NCBI GenBank assembly: GCA_963678275.1
Contig: OY782765.1
Coordinates: 4,960,001-5,024,000, forward strand
Source: G963677445 sp963678275
GTDB taxonomy: Bacteria; Bacteroidota; Ignavibacteria; Ignavibacteriales; Melioribacteraceae
DNA length: 64,000 nucleotides
Direction of reading: 5' to 3'
Shown: in pieces, positions 57,265-64,000 of the stretch
How the letters are laid out: every line of letters starts with the position of its first letter
Position numbering within the stretch: the first letter of the stretch is position 1
Position numbers and translations under genes: made by a program
Notes under the pieces: model-generated
Database searches by the model: none
Told to the model about the DNA's origin: nothing
What the model saw: the letters and a program-made list of their open reading frames with translations, nothing else

Positions 57265-57507
57265 CAATGAATAATTCCCGACCGGATTATTCCTGGGAAT
57301 CTCATCATTTTTGATATGCTAACCATTGGACAGGCCGGAATCAAAAATAATTCTGTCGTCCCTGCGGGACTTTTTAATATACTCTTGAACAAATTCCCCT
57401 ATTTGAAAATAGGGGCTATTATCTTTCATCCCTGCCGGGATTTACATTAATCTGATTTAATAAAATAAAATTCTTGCTATTTTGCATAGAATTTTACTTC
57501 ATGTGAA
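57265..57507. other. Intergenic with short palindromes
   Basis: Between convergent genes. Hairpin CCCCTATTT/AAATAGGGG near 57397-57417, a CCCTGCGGGA-type module near 57360 and 57430, and a GCATAGAATTTTACTTC module near 57485 related to other islands. Confidence 0.45.
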
Positions 57508-58098
57508 CTAATCTTCATCTTTAATCACCACGGTTTTTGCCCAGATGTCCCCGAGCCTCTGGTTATATTCTGTTGATTTGATAAGTATAATCGCTACAAG
57601 ACCAAAAAAAGTCAGATCGATGAATGAAATCAAATGTCTTTTAAAAGACTGACTTATTGTAATCTGCCCCCGGTTTTTGAGGGAAACGGGTTTGAGATCA
57701 ACAGCGAGGTTGCCAATTGTGGCTCCCAGTAATTGTTCTGTCCCAACTGTAACAAGCGCCCAAAAACCAAATACAGCTAAAACCGGCCATCCGCTTAATT
57801 TTATATTGCCTGTCCCGTCCGGCTCTCCGAATATCCATAACATTAACAACATAAAACAAAATGTGATAAAAGAATCGATAAGGAAGGCTGTCATTCTTCT
57901 CGCGATATATGGTTTTGTTCGCAGATCATGTTTTCTTTCATGAGTTGAAAATATATCATCCCGATCCGGTTGTGCTGATATTTTATAGATAGCCTCTACA
58001 ACCTGTGAGTATTCTTCAGGTTTTTTTATTCTGTCTAAACTATCCCTGATTTTACACAATTCATTATATGAGTATTTTTCTAATTCCTTTGGAGACAT
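57508..58098 (-). CDS. RDD-family membrane protein
   Basis: A 196-residue protein. The ATG at 58098 has AAGGAT at a good distance; a GTG at 58110 is the alternative. After a soluble N-terminus of about 70 residues, the RDD domain begins YIARRMTAFLIDSFITFCFM, with the Arg-Asp spacing of the family, and continues through WPVLAVFGFWALVTVG, GATIGNLAVDLKPVS and QRLGDIWAKTVVI. RDD proteins are small membrane proteins, some linked to Na+/H+ transport or stress, but function is unclear. The extended N-terminus is unusual. Confidence 0.8.
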   Translation of the reverse strand: MSPKELEKYSYNELCKIRDSLDRIKKPEEYSQVVEAIYKISAQPDRDDIFSTHERKHDLRTKPYIARRMTAFLIDSFITFCFMLLMLWIFGEPDGTGNIKLSGWPVLAVFGFWALVTVGTEQLLGATIGNLAVDLKPVSLKNRGQITISQSFKRHLISFIDLTFFGLVAIILIKSTEYNQRLGDIWAKTVVIKDED

Positions 58099-58110
58099 TT
58101 TATCCTTCAC

Positions 58111-58382
58111 ATCTTGAAATATTATTCATATAAAGTTTCTGATTCCCAGGCCGGTAAGGCGGAACAAAAAATAAAAAAATCAGTGGCTTGATAAATGAAT
58201 ATATCCGGCTTTGGCGGGATTGCACAGTGGCAGCTCCATGGAGATAAATATTCCGATAAAATCCCAATCATACCTAAACAAATCCCGATAAATGGGGACC
58301 CGATAACTTAAAGAAAAATTTTGTCATTAAGCGTAGAATTTCATTTCACGCTGATTAATTCCTCGTTCCTGATTCTCAATTC
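58111..58382. other. Intergenic, nothing clear
   Basis: A stretch of about 270 bases between two minus-strand genes. A GCGTAGAATTTCATTTCACG module near 58328 belongs to the dispersed repeat family. No gene or strong hairpin was noticed. Confidence 0.4.
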
Positions 58383-59048
58383 CTAATCCTCAAACGGTTT
58401 CGCGAAGCGGTTGTTAAAGGCTTTGTGGCGGCGGAGCTGGCCGTTCCAGTAGAAATTTGAGAAGCCGATTTTCTGGAAAAGACGGAATACCAGCAATTCG
58501 CGTTTTGTCATTCTTTCGCGGGGTGCCAGTTTTTTCAGGGTACCCGGGCTGAATTCCCCCGATTCGCCATAAAGTTTTCCAAGTTCAATAAAATTCCGGC
58601 GTAGTTTTCTTTTAAGAAACGGGGGCATCATACGGATTCCCTCAATGCCGCCCTTAACGGCAGTTCCTGAATATTCGCGGCCTAATCTGCGGGTAAGTTT
58701 TTCAAGATACCTTTCAACAAACCTTGAATGAACAGCCTCGGGAAAACCTGACTGCACAATAAAACCAAGTTTTCTATTATTCCGCCCGCCGTTGAGCGGG
58801 GCGAGGTTTTCGATAAAATGTTTAACAATGCCGGGCATCGCGTCTGTATATAGAGGGAAGGCTATTATAACAAACTCAGCCTTATTGAATTTTTCAACAT
58901 TCGCGGCTGTGTCATTTATCTTTACAAGATGCTGAATTTCCATTTCATTCCCTTCTCTCCGCAAAAATCCTTCGGCAAAATATTTCAAAAGTTCGGTGGT
59001 GTTGCTTTTCCTGCCCCTGGGTGAGCCGTTAAAGACTGTTAATTTCAT
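58383..59048 (-). CDS. Flavodoxin-like NAD(P)H-dependent reductase A
   Basis: A 221-residue flavodoxin-fold protein beginning MKLTVFNGSPRGRKSNTTEL, the FMN phosphate-binding loop of the NADPH-dependent FMN reductase group, followed by FVIIAFPLYTDAMPGIVKHF. The C-terminal 70 residues are basic. Its start lies 20 bases inside the end of the upstream flavodoxin gene, with a strong GGAGG at 59050-59060, so the two are made together. Electron partner and substrate unknown. Confidence 0.82.
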   Translation of the reverse strand: MKLTVFNGSPRGRKSNTTELLKYFAEGFLRREGNEMEIQHLVKINDTAANVEKFNKAEFVIIAFPLYTDAMPGIVKHFIENLAPLNGGRNNRKLGFIVQSGFPEAVHSRFVERYLEKLTRRLGREYSGTAVKGGIEGIRMMPPFLKRKLRRNFIELGKLYGESGEFSPGTLKKLAPRERMTKRELLVFRLFQKIGFSNFYWNGQLRRHKAFNNRFAKPFED

Positions 59049-59577
59049 CAGCCGCCTCCTCAGGATTATTATTCATTATTCCGGTAAATTTTAATTCGGA
59101 GCGGAAATTCAGGGAGAGTCTTTTATAAATATCGCTGATAATTTTAATATCGTCATCATCTGTGTTTTCTTCCCTCTGAATCAGCAGTCCGAGCGCCGGA
59201 TATGACTCATACCTTTTATGGTGATGGCATTCATCCTCGACGATCTCTATATAAGGATGCAGCAGCGGAATCATTTTATCCTGCAGTTTTTTGAGCAGCG
59301 CGCTGGTGAAACCCATTATTACGGGAGAAACAAAAAGAACAAAATCGGAGTGGATTATCCGCGCGCATATTTCATGGGAATCATCTTTCGAAAGGCACTC
59401 GCCGGGTGTTTTTACCCAGCATCCCCAGCATCCTGTGCAATATTTGATATCCTTTTCGCGGAGAGTGAAAGTTTCCGTTTCATTATTTGTTTTAAGCGAC
59501 TCTTCCAGCCCCCGGATATAATCTTCGAATATGGAATTCCCAGGGTCGGGATTGCCATTGATGATAACAAGTTTCAC
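59029..59577 (-). CDS. Flavodoxin-like reductase B with Cys cluster
   Basis: A 182-residue flavodoxin-fold protein starting at a GTG (MKLVIINGNPDPGNSIFED). The insert CTGCWGCWVKTPGEC carries four Cys in the CxxCxxC...C pattern of iron-sulfur flavoproteins and multimeric flavodoxin-like reductases, so a 4Fe-4S cluster is possible. VLFVSPVIMGFTSALLKK forms the second FMN contact. It overlaps the next flavodoxin gene by 20 bp; tandem flavodoxin-fold genes of this kind often act as a two-subunit or paired system. Confidence 0.82.
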   Translation of the reverse strand: MKLVIINGNPDPGNSIFEDYIRGLEESLKTNNETETFTLREKDIKYCTGCWGCWVKTPGECLSKDDSHEICARIIHSDFVLFVSPVIMGFTSALLKKLQDKMIPLLHPYIEIVEDECHHHKRYESYPALGLLIQREENTDDDDIKIISDIYKRLSLNFRSELKFTGIMNNNPEEAADEINSL

Positions 59578-60661
59578 TAACTGTACCTTTAAGAGTGTTT
59601 TTATTAGCGTTTGTCTAAAATAGTTAATTTGGCAACTTAAAAGTAGTATTCTTGCTTTAAATAGCAGAATATTGAATTTCCCGGGTTAATAAAAACGAGT
59701 CGTACCCGTACTCATGGAACAGGTACTCATAATCGTTCTCGAAATACTGAGCGTTTTGAAAAGCTGAGTACGAAGTGCGATTACGAGAACGATTCATTTA
59801 TTGGGATTTCATTGTTTTTCTGGCACAGCCGGTTTACGATTATGATCTTTAAATATATAGACATTATTCAAAATTGAGTTTATAATAACTCCGCGCCTTT
59901 AGGCCGGAGACCCCGGATAAACATGGCCACACTTAAAGGGCTTTAGCCCAAAGAGCGGCCGGCATGAAAAAAACAGAGTAAGAGTAGGAGTATGAGTAAG
60001 AGTATGATGACCGGATAGATGAAGGCGTCGGGGTTGTTCATTTTGTCCTGAGGGGGGGATTAGTACGTAAGGAGTCAAATTCTACTCAAAATGGCAAAAA
60101 TGCAATTAATAATTTAAATAATAAAATAATTTCAAGAATAAAAATCTCGCTAAAAACAGGCCACTAAATCACAAAAACACAAAATCCCACGAAAAAACTC
60201 AAAATAACCTTATTCTTGATTTGTGAACATTACTGGCAGAAGTGATCACCCGGCAAAACTTTTGAGGGGATATGAAATTATTTTAGTTTATCACAGTTGT
60301 ATTGTTGATCCCCCCCAGGGATCGGCTTGTTTTTCCTAATGTAATTCTACCCCAGGGGGACGTTCCGCAATAATGCTGCTTCTACAAAGCAGATTTGATT
60401 TAAAAATATTCCTGAGAAAGCCAATTCGTAATTCCTCATTGTCTCTGCCAGCTATTGAGCCTCCCTTTCGTTTTACTTCGATGATCATAAACTCGAAGAA
60501 CCGGAAAAAATGGGTGTATCCGGTGGCTGGTAAACTCAGCGCCTGGCAAATTTTCGTAAAATTTAAAACCTGTTGCGCGGAATTTAAAAAGATAACCGCG
60601 GGAAATATTTACCCGCGGGTATCATGTAAAAACTGATTATTAAGGAAATCTGGCGACAAGG
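59578..60661. repeat. Repeat island, no genes
   Basis: About 1.1 kb without a convincing gene. It contains an inverted pair TCGTTCTCG/CGAGAACGA (about 59732-59792), ACTCCGCGCCTTTAGGCCGG near 59888, GAGTAAGAGTATGATGACCGG near 59995-60015, GTCAAATTCTACTC near 60077 and ACTAAATCACAAAAACAC near 60165, all shared with other islands. The open frame at 60373-60636 has no recognisable domain. Confidence 0.65.
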
Positions 60662-61330
60662 TTATTTTTGATCAACCTGGGCCCGGTCGTCGATACCGAA
60701 AAGATCGTAGGGGTGTTTTTCAAAATTACTGTTAAAGAGCAATATGGTGACAAAGATATAAACGACAAATCCGATAACGACAAGCCACTGAACGCCTGAT
60801 GTTTTCTGAATTTCCTGGCGGTCTTTTATTTCGCATACCTCACCCGGGCAATACTGTACTTTATCTTTGAAGAAAAGAGGATAAAATTTGCATCCGAGGC
60901 AAATGCCGAAAGATGTTTCAAAGAATAGAAATACAAGGCATATCATACATATTATCCCGGTGATGGGACTATAGGAATTGACAATTATCTGAAGAACTAG
61001 CATAATGACAGCGAGGGCAAAACCGATTACCCACGCGAATTTTTTCTGCGGAGCGCCCACATATTCAGGCGTCTGATTCCTTACTATCCACCTGCCCAGT
61101 ATCAGCGTGGGCGAAAATCGGGGATTAACAAACACCCGTATCGACATATCTGCCAGAAAAATTACTATGGCATATTTGAGAAGCAGGAAGTTGCCTTTAA
61201 GTATTACTGTAAGTATAGCGATAAACATCATCAGAAACAGAATGCCGGCCGCGGCTCTTATTTCTCTTTCATTTAGGACGGGAATGTTATAGCCTTTAAC
61301 ATTTTCCCCGAATTGAAATATTTTGCTCAT
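60662..61330 (-). CDS. DUF4395 membrane protein
   Basis: A 222-residue membrane protein of the DUF4395 family. It has hydrophobic helices GILFLMMFIAILTVIL, YAIVIFLADMSIRVFV, WVIGFALAVIMLVLQII and a last helix near residue 185-205. Conserved Cys motifs GICLGCKFYPLFF and YCPGEVCEIKD could form disulfides or bind metal or sulfur compounds. Related proteins are found near thiosulfate or sulfur-transfer genes, but no such neighbour is here. Divergent from the TonB-dependent receptor. Confidence 0.78.
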   Translation of the reverse strand: MSKIFQFGENVKGYNIPVLNEREIRAAAGILFLMMFIAILTVILKGNFLLLKYAIVIFLADMSIRVFVNPRFSPTLILGRWIVRNQTPEYVGAPQKKFAWVIGFALAVIMLVLQIIVNSYSPITGIICMICLVFLFFETSFGICLGCKFYPLFFKDKVQYCPGEVCEIKDRQEIQKTSGVQWLVVIGFVVYIFVTILLFNSNFEKHPYDLFGIDDRAQVDQK

Positions 61331-61424
61331 TTTTTCCCTTGTTGTATTTTTTTGTTTTTCTTCTGACGGATAGAAAGTCTGGTTTGTTGCATTATAAAAT
61401 GAAATATAAAGATAAGTTTAGACT

Positions 61425-61457
61425 ATTATCGTATAATGAATGTTATTTAACGATAAT
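61425..61457. promoter_or_regulatory. Possible operator palindrome in a divergent promoter region
   Basis: ATTATCGT (61425-61432) and ACGATAAT (61450-61457) form a perfect 8-bp inverted repeat with 17 bases between. It lies in the 415-bp gap between the DUF4395 gene and the receptor gene, which are transcribed away from each other. It could be a regulator site; no regulator is identified. The rest of the gap (61331-61745) shows no gene. Confidence 0.3.
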
Positions 61458-61745
61458 ATAACAGAAAGGGTTTCAGGACCGGAAAAAAGGAGACCGCTTT
61501 TTGAAATTAAAAATGACCTTTTCATATTAGTTCACTTCTGACTGAGAAAGGATATTTACCCGGCGAAAAAGAGGATTTGAATTTTGAATTACGCTGAAAT
61601 TTTGTAATATTCTATTTCCATATATCGGACTCTCGCAAAATAATAATCTTCAAAAATAAATGATAAGCTGAATAAAATTTATGAGAACTATTCATTATAT
61701 CCGGCTGTTCCAGAAAATAAGTGAATAAAAATTCAGGATACTAAA

Positions 61746-64000
61746 ATGAAAAAACTATTGATTATTATATTGACTCTCGCGTCGGCTCTGACCGCGATGG
61801 AAGGGAGGGGGGATATAAGAGGCACTGTTATTGACAAAGTTACACTTGAACCATTACCCGGCGCCAATATCGTAGTGATAGGAACAAATTACGGAGCGAC
61901 AACAGATCTGGAGGGTAATTATATCATAGCCGGGCTGGATGCCGGATTATATACCGTAAAAGTGTCATTTATAGGATATGATCCTGTAATAAAATCGGAT
62001 ATATCAGTTAACTCGGCCCGCCCTACAGAACTGAATTTCGAGTTGAATGAATCTGTAATTGAGCTTGAAGGTGTTACAGTAAGCACAAGTTATTATGAAA
62101 AAAATCCCAATGAACTTGTAAGTGTAAAGGAATTCAGCTATGAAGAGATAAGAAGGGCGCCAGGCGGATTTGAGGATGTGGTGAGAGCGTTATCGGTTCT
62201 GCCAGGTGTGGCGCAGCAGTCGGCAGGCCGGAATGATCTGGTTGTGCGTGGCGGGGCTCCGTCTGAAAACCTCTATGTTGTGGATGGTTTTGTTGTGCCC
62301 AATATAAACCATTTTGGAACACAGGGGGCGACTGGCGGACCGCTCAGTTTTATCAATCTCGATTTTGTCAATAATACAACATTTTCAACAGGAGGTTTTT
62401 CCGCGAAATACGGGGATAAATTATCTTCGGTGCTTAATATTGATCTGCGCAATGGCAGAGAGGACCGGGTTGGTGGTAAGGCTGTAATTTCAGCCACGCA
62501 GTTCGGACTGAATCTTGAGGGACCTGTTGTTGAAAACAGCTCTTTCATCGTTTCGGCGCGCAGAAGTTATCTTGATTTTATCTTCAATGCGGCAGGGTTT
62601 AATTTTGTGCCTGAATACTGGGACCTGCTGACCAAATTTGATTATGATATAGATAACCACAACAAATTATCTTATCTCTTTGTCGGAGCCTTCGACCGGG
62701 TTAAGTTTAATAATAATGATATGGAAGATAAGATAGATAATGCCCGAATTCTCGGCAGCGACCAGGACCAGTATGTAACCGGTATATCGTGGAAACATCT
62801 TTTCGGAACCGGGTTCTTAAATGTCGGGTTAAGCCGTAATTATGTAGATTACTTTTCATACCAGAATGATGAGAATCTAAACCCTGTTTTCAGGAATAAT
62901 TCTGTTGAGGCTGAAAACGAATTAAAAGCTGATCTGGTGCTCAAACTATCAGCCGGAAGCGAACTTAACGCCGGAGTTTCGGGAAAACTGATTAAAGTTG
63001 ATTCCGATATATATTTTCCATCATATTTTACAACAACATTTGGCGAAACCCTGCCGGTGAACAGAATCAATCGGGCTGATTATTATCATAAATACGCGGC
63101 TTACACTCAATTCAGCGCTCTTTTAACTGAGAAGCTCAGGGTAAACCTGGGCGCCCGCGCAGATTATTTCAGTGAGCTTGAGGAGAAATTTTATATCAGT
63201 CCGAGGTTTTCGGCAGGTTACTCTCTTAATGATGTCTCATCTTTAAGCTTCAGCGCGGGAATATATCACCAGTTTCCCTCCTATATCTGGCTGGTGTTTG
63301 ACGGGAATACAAGTCTGAAAGCAGTTAATGTTAACCAGTATATTCTTGGATATGAGTACCTTCTGAGAAGTGATACACGAATGAAAATAGAAGGTTTTTA
63401 TAAGCAATATAATGATTATCCGGCGAGCGCTCTAAGGCCCTATCTTGTGCTCGCAAATACCGGAGCCGGATACGCGGGGGCCGAGGATAACTTCACGACA
63501 TTCGGACTGGAACCATTATTGAGTGAAGGCAAAGGTAATTCGAGGGGAGTTGAATTTTCCGTTCAGAAGAAATCATCCGACCTGCCCTGGTATGGAATAT
63601 TCAGTCTTACCTATAGTGAAACAATGTTTACAGCTCTTGACGGTGTTGAAAGGCCGGGAAAATATGACCAGAAATGGATTCTTAGTATGAGCGGCGGATA
63701 TATCTTCAATGAAAAATGGGAGGCCTCAATGAAATTCCGTTTTTCAACAGGAAGTCCCTATACACCCTATAATAATGACGGGTCGCAGTCTGTTCCCCTC
63801 TATTTATCAGAAAGGTTTTCCCCGATTCACAGTCTTGATCTAAGGGTTGACCGCAGGTGGGATTTCGACGGCTGGAGTCTGATAACTTATATTGATGTTC
63901 AGAATGTATATAACATGAAGATGGTTACCAACATCAGGTGGAACAGGGAAGAGATGAAGGAGGAAACAAATTCATCGATAGGTGTGCTTCCTTCGATCGG
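61746..64000 (+). CDS. TonB-dependent receptor, 3' end outside window
   Basis: The frame is open from the ATG at 61746 to the end of the window (over 750 residues). Leader MKKLLIIILTLASALTA; then a carboxypeptidase-regulatory-like domain (GRGDIRGTVIDKVTLEPLPG, TTDLEGNYIIAGLDAG); then the plug (YEEIRRAPGGFEDVVRALSV, VVRGGAPSENLYVVDG, FSAKYGDKLSSVLNID); then the barrel. It is an outer-membrane importer or surface receptor powered by TonB. The substrate is unknown and no SusD-like partner is visible in the window. The C-terminal barrel strands lie beyond base 64000. Confidence 0.9.
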   Translation, partial: MKKLLIIILTLASALTAMEGRGDIRGTVIDKVTLEPLPGANIVVIGTNYGATTDLEGNYIIAGLDAGLYTVKVSFIGYDPVIKSDISVNSARPTELNFELNESVIELEGVTVSTSYYEKNPNELVSVKEFSYEEIRRAPGGFEDVVRALSVLPGVAQQSAGRNDLVVRGGAPSENLYVVDGFVVPNINHFGTQGATGGPLSFINLDFVNNTTFSTGGFSAKYGDKLSSVLNIDLRNGREDRVGGKAVISATQFGLNLEGPVVENSSFIVSARRSYLDFIFNAAGFNFVPEYWDLLTKFDYDIDNHNKLSYLFVGAFDRVKFNNNDMEDKIDNARILGSDQDQYVTGISWKHLFGTGFLNVGLSRNYVDYFSYQNDENLNPVFRNNSVEAENELKADLVLKLSAGSELNAGVSGKLIKVDSDIYFPSYFTTTFGETLPVNRINRADYYHKYAAYTQFSALLTEKLRVNLGARADYFSELEEKFYISPRFSAGYSLNDVSSLSFSAGIYHQFPSYIWLVFDGNTSLKAVNVNQYILGYEYLLRSDTRMKIEGFYKQYNDYPASALRPYLVLANTGAGYAGAEDNFTTFGLEPLLSEGKGNSRGVEFSVQKKSSDLPWYGIFSLTYSETMFTALDGVERPGKYDQKWILSMSGGYIFNEKWEASMKFRFSTGSPYTPYNNDGSQSVPLYLSERFSPIHSLDLRVDRRWDFDGWSLITYIDVQNVYNMKMVTNIRWNREEMKEETNSSIGVLPSI

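Noticed and set aside
60373..60636. 87-residue plus-strand open frame in a repeat island
   Set aside because: No domain, no ribosome site, and its surroundings are repeat modules.

Overview
The window looks like chromosome from a bacterium of the FCB group (Bacteroidota/Ignavibacteriota/Calditrichota-like). The evidence is two secreted proteins ending in a type IX secretion (Por) sorting domain with the 'NYPNPFNP' signature, an SGNH/MBOAT surface-glycan locus, a TonB-dependent receptor with a carboxypeptidase-like N-terminal domain, a membrane pyrophosphatase of the K+-dependent sequence type, and weak Shine-Dalgarno sequences. I cannot place it more precisely. No tRNA, rRNA or CRISPR array was seen.

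Layout. 1-2449: end of a metallo-beta-lactamase-fold hydrolase and an M28 peptidase with a PDZ domain. 2450-6905: an accessory zone with a wrecked DUF1016/YhcG-like gene, wrecked HigBA-like toxin-antitoxin genes, and two AT-rich genes (an AAA ATPase with a DUF4143 tail and an Mrr-type nuclease). Each of these two genes is followed by a long imperfect palindrome that behaves like an integron attC site. 6906-8260: non-coding repeats. 8261-12940: two T9SS propeller proteins. 13100-24048: mostly housekeeping (MFS carrier, VapBC45-like pair, Omp85-like barrel, Aat, M23 peptidase, PepC-like peptidase, an unknown conserved protein, HppA). 24057-26000: a tandem array of REP-flanked RAYT transposase units. 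26266-30548: a plus-strand run (zinc-ribbon protein, CPBP protease, Ntn hydrolase, SMP-30-like propeller, GNAT). 31683-37425: a minus-strand muropeptide-recycling group (BadF-type sugar kinase, AmpG-like permease, NagZ-type GH3 fused to a degenerate beta-lactamase-like domain).

37430-44690 is a repeat-rich island. It holds a 607/608-bp tandem repeat, one small membrane-protein gene, an intact Tn5/IS50-type insertion sequence whose transposase carries an N-terminal DUF4338 (DruA-like) domain, and a hicAB pair broken by repeat material. 44693-47790 is a tricorn-like protease gene interrupted by one frameshift. 47962-54619 is a four-gene plus-strand locus: a TPR protein with a C-terminal beta-barrel, two SGNH proteins and an AlgI-type MBOAT acyltransferase, closed by a good terminator. 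It looks like an export and O-acylation system for a surface glycan. The rest holds a PaaG-like hydratase/isomerase, a YtcJ-like amidohydrolase lipoprotein, an RDD protein, two overlapping flavodoxin-like reductases, a DUF4395 protein and the start of a TonB-dependent receptor.

The points most worth following are the DUF4338-transposase fusion with intact 9-bp target duplications, the integrase-less cassette pair, the RAYT array with stop codons inside the palindromes, the surface-acylation locus, and the dispersed repeat family that splits a hicAB operon.
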